Shown: in pieces, positions 29,101-39,576 of the stretch
Layout of the letters: each line of letters starts with the position of its first letter
Numbering within the stretch: position 1 is the first letter of the stretch
Assembly (NCBI GenBank): GCA_019918135.1
Contig: WBZZ01006634.1
Coordinates: 1-64,000, forward strand
Length of the DNA: 64,000 bases
From: Paulinella micropora
Lineage: Eukaryota; Cercozoa; Imbricatea; Euglyphida; Paulinellidae
Direction of reading: 5' to 3'
The notes under the pieces: model-generated
Databases searched by the model: none
Seen by the model: only the letters and a program-made list of their open reading frames with translations
What the model was told of the DNA's origin: nothing
Position numbers and translations under genes: made by a program

Positions 29101-31504
29101 GCGGTGAGTACTTGGACCTCACTGCCACCAATAGCTCCCGGCGCGCGGGCGTGAGATTCCTGTCGCTGTTCCCGTACCAGCCGTCCCCGAGCGGGCCTTT
29201 GTACTGGCTACAAGCGCTCCGCGTACTGGGCTCCAACAACGGCGGCCTGGACTGGACGACGTTGTATGCCTCGGCCGGCGGCTGGGGTACTCCCTCGAGC
29301 AGCAACGAGGGTCTCACCCTGGCCGTGCGTTTCTTGGAGCCCGGCGCGCTGGTGTTGGGGGGCCAGTACTGATCTAAGTTCCGGCTCATCCTGCCCGCCG
29401 CGTACCAGCGCCTGCCCGGCACGACGCAGCAGTGCGCGACCCAGGCCGCGCTCGGCCGGCTTGACCTCGGCTTGATAGAGCAGGCCAGCACTTGCTACGA
29501 CGTGGACGAGTGCGCCGGGGGCACGCACAACTGCCGCCTGGACCAGGGCTGCACCAACACGGTAGGGGGCTTTGTGTGCCAGTGCCCGCCGGGGTTCGGT
29601 GCGAGCCCCCCTGGCAATTACTTGCTGACGTACGCCGACCCGCCGCAGCCCTGGCGTGGCTGGCTGCCGGACGCTTCGTCCAACGGCCGGTGGGCGCACC
29701 TGCCTACTGTCATAGGTGCTTACGGAGTATGGTCCAGCGCGACGGGCAGCTATACGAACGCGTTACCCGCGTGCACTAGCTGCGTCTGCAGCGCCAACGT
29801 CAGCACCGCGCCGCTGGCCGCCCCTAACGTGCGCGGCGAGTACTTATCATTCTACAGCGCGTACCGCCTGCCCGCCGCACTACGCTTTTTTACGCTGTGC
29901 GCGTCCATGGGTGGGGACGGGCTGTCGCACACGGCCCCGCCGCGCTTAGGGTGCTGGGCTCTGACAACGACGGGCTGAGCTGGACCAACGTCTTCAACAC
30001 GAGTGGCTGGACTTGGGCGGCCGCTCAGTGCCGCTACCTGACGGTCGAACGGCCCGGCTTTTTTACTTTGTACCGCTTCGTCGTAGAAGCTACTTATGTC
30101 AACCACACGCTCACCTCGGGGGGAGCCGCCGGCTGTCCCAGCTCGGCTACGGTGGGGCAACTGCGCCCCGAACTGGAATTTAGCACGGAAACGTGTGCAG
30201 AAAGCGCCCAGGCGCCGTCGGTTTCCGCGTCGCCGACCGCGACGCCGTCGGTTTCCGCGTCACGCAGCCCAACTTCCTCAGCGTCGCCCGACGAGTGCGG
30301 CCGCCCCAACAACGGGGGCTGTGGGCCCAACGGGCTTTGCAGCGTTACGCCCAACGGCACTTCCTGCACGTGCGCGCCCGGTTACGTTCGGGCCGGCGCC
30401 CAGGAATTGACGTCGCCCGACTACCTGTACGACTGGCAGGTCCTGGTTAGCGGGGCGGCCTCAGCACAGAAAGCGAGCAATGCTACGGACGGCCTGGCCT
30501 CTACGCTCTGGAACAGTGGTAGCAACTACGGCCAGTCCACCAGCGACAGTAACGGGCTTTGCAATTTCCCGGCCAGCATTCTCGCGCCGGTCACCGTGGC
30601 CGCCAGCGGGGCCAGCTACGCAGGAGCTTACATCGACTTCAAGCAGGCCTGGGGCAGCCCAGCGCGGCTGTTCTCTGTTAGTGTGATCAGCACCCAGGCG
30701 CTGATCACTCCTTCCGGGCAGGGCGGCTGTGCCGACAGCGCGGGCTGCCCGTCCCACTCCGCTGTTTCGGAGCTGGTAGTCCTCGGCTCTAGCAACGGCG
30801 GCACAGACTGGAACTATCTGGCCGCGGGACAGTGGAGCGGCTGGGCCCCCGAGCAGACCAAAACACTAGCCCTAGACCTCCCCGCTAGTTACAACGCGTA
30901 CCGCTTCGTCATCCTGCGCAATTTCCATTGGTACTCGATCTACAACTTTATGTGCAGCTCCGCCGCCGTTCTCGGCGACCTCCGGGTCAAGCTGGACGTG
31001 CCGGTGTGCGCGCTGCCCAGCCAGTCGCCGAGCTTTTCGCTGACCAGCACCCCGACGTCCAGCCCGACCCGCAGCGCCAGCGCGACCCCGACGTCCAGCC
31101 CCAGCCTCACCGCCTCCGCCACGCGTTCGCCTACCGTTTCGGTCACGCCGACACAGTCGCCGACGGCGTCGGCGTCGGAGTCGCTGTACTCGAGCCGCAG
31201 CAACACGCCCACCAACAGCCCCACGACCTCGCTCACCGGCAGTGTGACGCCTACCGTTTCGGTCACGCCGTCTTTCGACCTCAATGAGTGCAGCCGCCCC
31301 GACAACGGGGGCTGTGGCGCCAACGGGGTCTGCACTAACACCCCGGGTTCTTTCTATTGTACGTGCAACGCAGGCTACGCTCAAGCCGGCGCCAAGACCC
31401 TGACGTCGCCCGGCGGCCTGTACGGCTGGACGGTGAGCGTCAGTGGTTCGAGCTCGGGCTCCGCAAGCGTCGTGGCCGACGGCTCCGCCACCACTTATTG
31501 GAGC
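26104..31504 (+). pseudogene. mosaic surface protein, copy 1 (PKD/BspA/EGF/discoidin-like), truncated
   Basis: The ATG at 26104 starts a signal peptide (MNACLLALALTVVSLADC). In order: a PKD-like strand set (WLVDWGDGTPPQA ... HVFASAGVFTIAVEG); BspA/DUF285-type repeats (FDVSGLDTRSALVLRGAF; NVSGWDLSRARDISYLFNG); a Ser/Thr stalk (SRTPTASRTPP); discoidin-like modules (ALRILGSNDGGASWTTVY ... FRFVV), each following a calcium-binding EGF domain (DVDECAAGTHGC; DVDECADGTHGC). Three lesions interrupt it: a 23-base tandem duplication near 27,600, a TGA where related modules have Trp (29,370), and a frame change near 29,930. The 3' end is lost: at 31,504 it runs into duplication-junction sequence. Such proteins would be secreted or wall/matrix-attached adhesins. 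Confidence 0.8.
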
Positions 31505-31526
31505 AAGCGTCGTGGCCGACGGCTCC
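31505..31526. other. duplication junction filler
   Basis: Twenty-two bases, AAGCGTCGTGGCCGACGGCT and then CC, that repeat sequence found about 35-40 bases upstream in the surface gene, placed between GGAGC of unit 1 and the GCAGCAACC that begins unit 2. It shows two template jumps at one junction. Confidence 0.85.
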
Positions 31527-32816
31527 GCAGCAACCTTCCAAACTCAATTTCCTCAACCCGCGTGGTAGATGCACAAGCTGCCCGCCGGCGAGGGCCCAGA
31601 CACTCAACGATAGCTCTTGTAGCTCGTCGAGCGCGGACAAGGGCTCGAGGTCGCTGATCGCACAATGCCTCAGATGCAGTTCTCGTAGACAATGTCGCCG
31701 GCCGATGACATGTTGTAGCCCGGCAGAGGTGATGCGAACACAGGAGCTCAGGTCCAGTTTTTGTAGCAGCGTCAGTTGCGCCACGCAGGAAAGCCCCTCA
31801 TCAGTTATGTCGGGATTGTGTGAGAGATCCAAGACCCGCAGATCCGGTAAATTAATCAGCTGCCGCAGGGCGCCATCGTTTACATAGCAATCAGAGATGT
31901 CAAGATGTTGGAGCCCAGCCATGTCGCTAACAAACCGGAGGTCAGACACGTTCGTTGCGGCTAGGGACAAATAACGTAGCTCGCGCAGGGGCGCAAGCCG
32001 CGCTAGCCCCGCCGGGCTAAAGCCTTGGCAGTGACTCAAGGATAAGTACTGTAGATTTTGCAGGCCGGACAATTGTCTAAGGGCGTTGTCAGTAATCCCT
32101 CTGCAAGAATGTAGGTTTAGGGACTGCAGTTGTTCCAGTGTCGCGATCCAGCTCAGCTCACCGCTGACGTAGTTGCCAGCCAAGTCGAGCTGCCGCAGTT
32201 GGGTCATCGTACCGATAACACCGCACACATCGATGCGCGCCTCATTTTGCAAGCACACCCCCCTCAAAACCAAGGTTTCCGGTTTTTTGGCCCGCAGCCA
32301 TTCACTGATCGCCCCATCGCTGGCGTACTGACAGTTGCTCAGCCAGGTCTCGCACGGGGCTAAGGGGGGCGTGAAGTCAGCCCCAGAAGGCGAGGTTACG
32401 TTGTAAATGTTGCCCAAGCGCTTCAGCCCCCTGATGTGCACTGCTTCTCTTAGGTCCCGATCCGTGACGATGTTTAGCAAAATAGTCTGCACGGTAATCC
32501 GGTGCTTCCTGACAAGCGGCAGAACAGCGGAGCCGCTGCCGTCGATGGTCAGGCATGAAATCTCTTTCCATTCTTGCCACCGGGCCTCGGGTATCGGCGG
32601 TCTACCCGCGCGCACGCGCAGCGCGGGGAACGACGCGGGGCGAATGCCGTCTCTGGCTGTTCGGCAGACAAGGGACCAGACCGCAAATCGCCAAGACATA
32701 TCATCGACCAGACCGACGACCAGTTCCCACACATCCTCGGGCAGGCTTAGCAACGGAGAGGTCTGCACAGACGGGGGAACGTCGTGCCTGGCGCGCTTGC
32801 GCGGCGGCACGTTCAT
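31527..32816 (-). pseudogene. F-box/LRR protein, copy 2, 3'-truncated
   Basis: An intact frame from the ATG at 32816 through the F-box and about nine leucine-rich repeats. At 31,527 the gene is cut by the duplication junction: the frame continues for about 29 codons into antisense surface-gene sequence. It differs from copy 1 by having six G where copy 1 has five and one extra codon (DVPPSVQ against DVPSVQ). It lacks the last repeats and the normal C terminus. A shortened receptor may still be made, as the F-box is whole. Confidence 0.8.
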
Positions 32817-33176
32817 TTGCCTGAGGATGGGGGGGGGGGGGGTGGTGGGATAGGCAAGTGACTTATTCGCTGGTCATTTTATAGTCTTGTGCTAACTAAC
32901 AACGATTTCTCGGGGTTTTGTTTTTGGAGACACAAAAAAAAGGGTCCAAGCCTTGCCCCGCGTCCTCACCCTCCCCCCCCCCCTCCCAACTACACACCCT
33001 CTCTCTCTCAAGTTTTTTTTTTTGGTTTTGTTTTGTTTGCTATATCTAAAAAAACGGGACTAGCCTTTTCTTTCTTCAAATCTTTAAAAACTCACGAAAA
33101 GAGAAAGCCTCCGACCGGTGCCGCAACGCTAGTCCATTGCAATTCCACTTTGTTTTTCCCTACTAGCTAGACGACG
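32817..33176. promoter_or_regulatory. divergent promoter region, unit 2
   Basis: Copy of 25747-26103 with a longer G run (12) and one base fewer or more in some A/T runs. It serves the truncated F-box gene and surface copy 2. Confidence 0.4.
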
Positions 33177-36100
33177 ATGAACGCTTGCTTACTAGCGCTG
33201 GCATTGACGGTGGTGTCCTTGGCGGATTGCGCCTGGCGCGCGCCGGAACCGACGGACCTGTTGCTCGAGCTGTCCGTCGGCGCCGCCGGCTCGGTGTGGA
33301 CGCTGCCGGCCGCGGGCGCTGTTGCGGGTGGGTCTGTCGCACGCCGCCGGCATTTAGCGCAAGACGAGCAATGGCTGGTAGACTGGGGCGACGGCACGCC
33401 GCCACAAGCTTGTACAAGCAGCAGCCCGTGCACGCACGTGTTTGCCAGCGCGGGCGTGTTTACAATAGCGGTGGAAGGCACGGTGCCGGGCTGGACCATG
33501 ACGCCGGAATGGCGCGCGCAGCAGACGGGCGAGGTCGCGCTGCTAGTGATCTTACAGTGGGGCGGTTTGCAACTAAACGCTAGCAGCGGCTACCACTTCT
33601 ACGGCGAATGGCAGTTGACTTCAGCGCCGCCGCTGTCGGCCCTTGACACGTCGTACGTGACGAGCTTCGAGTACAGCTTCGCCGGGCTCGTGGCCGCTAC
33701 GTTCGATGTTTCGGGGCTGGACACGCGGTCCGCGCTAGTGCTGCGCGGCGCGTTCGCGAACTCGCCCAAGCTCCAGTTTTCCAACGTCAGCGGCTGGGAC
33801 CTGTCGCGCGCGCGCGACATCTCGTACCTGTTCAACGGCACCAATGCAACAACCATCCGGGGCCTCGAGCGCTGGAACGTGTCCGGCGTATCGGAGGCTA
33901 CGGCGGTGTTCGCGCGGTCGGCGGTGCGGGCCGACCTGTCGAGTTGGCAGCTGAACAGCTTGCGCGACGCCCGGCAGTTGCTGGACAGCGCGCCCGCGGA
34001 GCTGCTGAGCCGGACACACAGCGCGTGCCTGGGCCAGCGCACAAGCGCCGAGTGCGCCGTGTGGGTGCCGTCCGTGTCAATGACCGAGTCGCGGACGCCA
34101 ACCGCGTCGCGGACTCCGCCGGTGTCGTCAACCTCCACTGCCTCGCGGAGCCTCGGCTCCTCTCTGAGCAGCACGGCGTCTGTGACCGCCTCGGTGTCAC
34201 GGTCGCCGCCGGCGTCCGCGACTTCGTCGGTGTCGTCGACACCAACGGCCTCGCGGAGCCTCGGCTCCTCTCTGACCGGCACGGCATCAGTCACGCCGTC
34301 TAGGCCCTGCGCGGATGGCTACACATGGGGGGCGGCCCCTTCGTACATGCTGGGCCTGCCGGAGACGGCGGGGCTGTTGGGCAGTGCGTGGGTACTGAGC
34401 GCTTCGAGCAGCTGGAGAGGCACCGCTCCGCTGCAGGCCCTGGACGCCAACAGTGCGACGGCGTGGGCTAGCGCGCTGGGCACCTATAGCTGTGAGGGGA
34501 GCGCAACCGCAGCGGCGGCCCTGACGCTGAATGTCAACGGAGGTGCGAGCGTGCGCGGTGAGTACCTGGAGCTAAGCAGCAGCGACGCGGCGCGGCGCGC
34601 GGGGCTATTAGAGCTCGAGGTCTGGCCGTTCCAGGCTTCCACGGGCGCTCCGCTCTATTCCATAACAGCGCTCCGCTCTATTCCATAACAGCGCTGCACG
34701 TAGTGGGCTCGAACGATGGCGGGCAGACCTGGACCACCGTGTACAACGGCACGGCGGCGCTTGATCCTGCTCAGGCCTGGGGTATCAGCACCAGAAGTCT
34801 GTCCGTGCTGGGCGGACAGTCTTGGAGCAGGTTCCGGTTTATCTTTATTGTTGCGTACCAGCGCGCCGGGCCGGGCAGCGTGGGGTACGCCTGCACGGCA
34901 CAGGTGGCGCTGGGGCGGCTAAACCCCCGCTTGCTAGAGCAGCAAGCGGACGCTTGCCAGGACGTGGACGAGTGCGCCGCGGGCACGCACGGCTGCGGCG
35001 GCGGCCTGCGCTGTGTCAACACGGCCGGGAGCTTCCGCTGCGATTGCCCCGTGGGGTACACTGCGAACGGACCAGGGTGCCAGGACGTGGACGAGTGCGC
35101 CAGCGGCGTGGAGCCGCCCGTGTACACGCTGCAGCAGCTCGCGCTCAGGGGCTGGCGGCTGAACGTTTCTAGCAGCGCCAGTGAAAACGCGGCAGCGCTG
35201 CTCGCGCCGGACGCGGACGGTGCCGGGGCGTGGGCCAGCGCGCTGGGCACTTACGACATCAGTGCGGGGGCGGGCGCGCCGCTCACTTGCGTGGCCAACG
35301 CGACCGCGGCCGCGGCGGTGACAAGCAACGTAGACGGCAGTGCCGTTGTGCGCGGCGAATACCTAGAACTCAGCGGCGGCCTTCCGTTGGACAGGGCGGG
35401 GCTCCGCCAGTTTGAACTGTACCCAAATGTCACGCCCGGCGCCCTCTACTCAGCGGCTGCGCTCCGCATACTTGGCTCCAACGACGGCGGCGCTAGCTGG
35501 ACCACCGTGTACGCGGGCACCGCCCTGGACCCCGCTCAGGGCTGGGGTGTGGCAACCGGACAGTCTGTTAGGCCCCTGGACTGCTTGTACTGGAACAAGT
35601 TCCGCTTTGTGGTACCCGTGGCCTACCAGCGCGCGCCTCAGACCTGCACCGCGCAAGTAGCGCTCGGGCGGTTGAACCCGAGCTTGCTGGAACTGCGGCG
35701 AGCCTGTCAGGACATGGACGGCACCTGTGCCAATACGCCCTCCTGCCGCGGGGACCAGCGCTGCACCAACACGGCGGGGAGCTTCGCCTGTCAGTGCCTG
35801 CCGGGCTTCACGGCGGCCGGCACGCCGCCCGACAGCGCCTGCCGGGACGTGGACGAGTGCGCCGATGGCACGCACGGCTGCTCGGCCAATGAGCGCTGCA
35901 CCAACACCGTGGGCAGCTTTTCGTGCGCCTGCGCGGCGGGGTACACCTGGGGGCAGGCGCAGTACACGCTGGGGGCCGCGCAAGCCCCCGGGCTTATGGC
36001 CGGGGGCTGGCTGCTGAATGCTTCCAGCAGCAACGGCACTACTACTGTGGGGGGCTGGGTCAGCGCGCCGGGCACGTACGCGTTGTCCAGCAGCGCCGGC

Positions 36101-39058
36101 TCTCTGGCTTGTGTCGGGGACGCATCCGCCAACGCGGCCCTGACGTTGAACATCAACAATAGTGCTAACGTGCGCGGTGAGTACTTGGACCTCACTGCCA
36201 CCAATAGCTCCCGGCGCGCGGGCGTGAGATTCCTGTCGCTGTTCCCGTACCAGCCGTCCCCGAGCGGGCCTTTGTACTGGCTACAAGCGCTCCGCGTACT
36301 GGGCTCCAACAACGGCGGCCTGGACTGGACGACGTTGTATGCCTCGGCCGGCGGCTGGGGTACTCCCTCGAGCAGCAACGAGGGTCTCACCCTGGCCGTG
36401 CGTTTCTTGGAGCCCGGCGCGCTGGTGTTGGGGGGCCAGTACTGATCTAAGTTCCGGCTCATCCTGCCCGCCGCGTACCAGCGCCTGCCCGGCACGACGC
36501 AGCAGTGCGCGACCCAGGCCGCGCTCGGCCGGCTTGACCTCGGCTTGATAGAGCAGGCCAGCACTTGCTACGACGTGGACGAGTGCGCCGGGGGCACGCA
36601 CAACTGCCGCCTGGACCAGGGCTGCACCAACACGGTAGGGGGCTTTGTGTGCCAGTGCCCGCCGGGGTTCGGTGCGAGCCCCCCTGGCAATTACTTGCTG
36701 ACGTACGCCGACCCGCCGCAGCCCTGGCGTGGCTGGCTGCCGGACGCTTCGTCCAACGGCCGGTGGGCGCACCTGCCTACTGTCATAGGTGCTTACGGAG
36801 TATGGTCCAGCGCGACGGGCAGCTATACGAACGCGTTACCCGCGTGCACTAGCTGCGTCTGCAGCGCCGACGTCAGCACCGCGCCGCTGGCCGCCCCTAA
36901 CGTGCGCGGCGAGTACTTATCATTCTACAGCGCATACCGCCTGCCCGCCGCACTACGCTTTTTTACGCTGTGTGCGTCCATGGGTGGGGACGGGCTGTCG
37001 CACACGGCCCCGCCGCGCTTAGGGTGCTGGGCTCTGACAACGACGGGCTGAGCTGGACCAACGTCTTCAACACGAGTGGCTGGACTTGGGCGGCCGCTCA
37101 GTGCCGCTACCTGACGGTCGAACGGCCCGGCTTTTTTACTTTGTACCGCTTCGTCGTAGAAGCTACTTATGTCAACCACACGCTCACCTCGGGGGGAGCC
37201 GCCGGCTGTCCCAGCTCGGCTACGGTGGGGCAACTGCGCCCCGAACTGGAATTTAGCACGGAAACGTGTGCAGAAAGCGCCCAGGCGCCGTCGGTTTCCG
37301 CGTCGCCGACCGCGACGCCGTCGGTTTCCGCGTCACGCAGCCCAACTTCCTCAGCGTCGCCCGACGAGTGCGGCCGCCCCAACAACGGGGGCTGTGGGCC
37401 CAACGGGGTTTGCAGCGTTACGCCCAACGGCACTTCCTGCACGTGCGCGCCCGGTTACGTTCGGGCCGGCGCCCAGGAATTGACGTCGCCCGACTACCTG
37501 TACGACTGGCAGGTCCTGGTTAGCGGGGCGGCCTCAGCACAGAAAGCGAGCAATGCTACGGACGGCCTGGCCTCTACGCTCTGGAACAGTGGTAGCAACT
37601 ACGGCCAGTCCACCAGCGACAGTAACGGGCTTTGCAATTTCCCGGCCAGCATTCTCGCGCCGGTCACCGTGGCCGCCAGCGGGGCCAGCTACGCAGGAGC
37701 TTACATCGACTTCAAGCAGGCCTGGGGCAGCCCAGCGCGGCTGTTCTCTGTTAGTGTGATCAGCACCCAGGCGCTGATCACTCCTTCCGGGCAGGGCGGC
37801 TGTGCCGACAGCGCGGGCTGCCCGTCCCACTCCGCTGTTTCGGAGCTGGTAGTCCTCGGCTCTAGCAACGGCGGCACAGACTGGAACTATCTGGCCGCGG
37901 GACAGTGGAGCGGCTGGGCCCCCGAGCAGACCAAAACACTAGCCCTAGACCTCCCCGCTAGTTACAACGCGTACCGCTTCGTCATCCTGCGCAATTTCCA
38001 TTGGTACTCGATCTACAACTTTATGTGCAGCTCCGCCGCCGTTCTCGGCGACCTCCGGGTCAAGCTGGACGTGCCGGTGTGCGCGCTGCCCAGCCAGTCG
38101 CCGAGCTTTTCGCTGACCAGCACCCCGACGTCCAGCCCGACCCGCAGCGCCAGCGCGACCCCGACGTCCAGCCCCAGCCTCACCGCCTCCGCCACGCGTT
38201 CGCCTACCGTTTCGGTCACGCCGACACAGTCGCCGACGGCGTCGGCGTCGGAGTCGCTGTACTCGAGCCGCAGCAACACGCCCACCAACAGCCCCACGAC
38301 CTCGCTCACCGGCAGTGTGACGCCTACCGTTTCGGTCACGCCGTCTTTCGACCTCAATGAGTGCAGCCGCCCCGACAACGAGGGCTGTGGCGCCAACGGG
38401 GTCTGCACTAACACCCCGGGTTCTTTCTATTGTACGTGCAACGCAGGCTACGCTCAAGCCGGCGCCAAGACCCTGACGTCGCCCGGCGGCCTGTACGGCT
38501 GGACGGTGAGCGTCAGTGGTTCGAGCTCGGGCTCCGCAAGCGTCGTGGCCGACGGCTCCGCCACCACTTATTGGAGCTCAAGCTCCAACCAGTACAGCGT
38601 CACGGTCAGCTCTACCTGCACTAATACTGCCTCCTCGCCAGTGACTGTAGCCGACGGGAACAATTATGCGGGCGCCTACGTCACGTTCACGCAGTCGGCC
38701 GGCGGCTTCGCGCGGATCCTGTCGGTGGCCGTAACCGCCACCAGTAATACTTATACCCCTGCCTCCCCAGGCTCCTGCCCGTCCGGTTGCCCCGTCTACG
38801 AGGCGGTCTCTGAGCTGGCTATCCTGGGTTCCAGCGACCTGGGCAACAGCTGGACCTACCTAGCTTCGAGCGGCACGTGGAGCGGCTGGTTATGGGGCAC
38901 GACCCAGACCCTGACCTTAAACCTGCCCCAAGCCTACAACGCGTACCGCCTGGTGGCTCTGCGCAACTACTACAAGTTTACTGCAGCAGGCTTCCTGCCC
39001 GTCATCAGTGACGCTGGGTGACGTGCGCGTCACGCTGGACGTGCCGGCGTGCATTTAA
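33177..39058 (+). pseudogene. mosaic surface protein, copy 2
   Basis: Same signal peptide, PKD-like, BspA, Ser/Thr, EGF and discoidin-like order as copy 1, and the same three lesions (a 23-base duplication near 34,675, TGA at 36,443, a frame change near 37,000), so these precede the duplication. It extends beyond copy 1 with a fourth kind of EGF module (DLNECSRPDNEGC) and a last discoidin-like module. A further frame change near 38,990 leads to LGDVRVTLDVPACI and a stop at 39,056, the same ending as modules in copy 3 (LGDVRVTLNVPLCI). The stalk (TPTSSPTRSASATPTSSPSL) is mucin-like and likely O-glycosylated. It is called a pseudogene because of four interruptions; read errors cannot explain the in-frame TGA. 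Confidence 0.75.
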
Positions 39059-39576
39059 CAAGTCAGTCACCTAGCCGGTCAAACAAGACAAGACACTTCC
39101 AACGTGCCTCCAATGGAAAAAACAAATATAGCAGGGAGGGGGGGAAAGGGTCGGAAACGTAGTACCAGAGCGAGGTAGCAATGGGACCAACAGTAACTCC
39201 GCACACTGGACCCCGCAGCTGGAACCCCGCCCACCTGCCCCCGTCTCCATTCTCTCCAGTATTTACAGAGAAAATTTGCAAACAGGCGGGCCCTCCCTCC
39301 TCTCGTGCCGGCAACCCAAAAAAAAGTAAGGACAATTTGTTGACTTTTTTTTTGTCTTCGCCTTCCTTGCTTTCTCTCCTTCTTCCCTCCCCGCCGTTTC
39401 CCCCCCGAAAAAAAACCCACGTTACAGAACAGTGTTCTGTACCTTGAAACGGGAAGAGCTTTTTTTTTTAAAAAGAATTATTAAACTAGAAGATCTCGGC
39501 ACTTGTCAGCATCACGACCAAAAAAAAAAGAAGGAGACGCACATCCTTCCTTTTCTGTGTCCCTCTCTAGACGACG
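39059..39576. other. spacer between surface genes
   Basis: No gene. It has T, A and C runs near 39,340-39,415 and 39,460. It is not similar to the corresponding spacer of units 1 and 2 except for the last 20 bases before the ATG. Confidence 0.5.

Larger units (their letters stand above)
24461..31504. repeat. 7-kb tandem duplication, unit 1
   Basis: Aligns with 31527-38577 at a constant offset (7066 at the left end, 7073 after small indels). By eye I count about fifteen base substitutions plus a few homopolymer or 1-3 base indels. It contains most of an F-box/LRR gene, the divergent spacer and most of the surface-protein gene. Confidence 0.95.
31527..38577. repeat. 7-kb tandem duplication, unit 2
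   Basis: Direct copy of 24461-31504. The surface gene continues beyond its right edge (TTATTGGAGC, then CTCAAGCTCC), whereas unit 1 leaves it there, so unit 2 keeps the original 3' continuation of the surface gene and unit 1 keeps that of the F-box gene. Confidence 0.95.

Noticed and set aside
29370-29372. TGA read as Trp (variant genetic code)
   Set aside because: TGA is the natural stop of SKP1, the recombinase and the FkbM gene, and Trp is TGG in all intact genes.
31440-31657. Chimeric frames across the duplication junction (surface gene to antisense F-box, and the reverse)
   Set aside because: They result from the junction itself. The extra codons have no homology to either protein in its proper frame.
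39063-39447. Overlapping frames on both strands in the spacer after surface copy 2
   Set aside because: They depend on homopolymer runs, have no motif and no signal, and are not conserved at the paralogous spacer.
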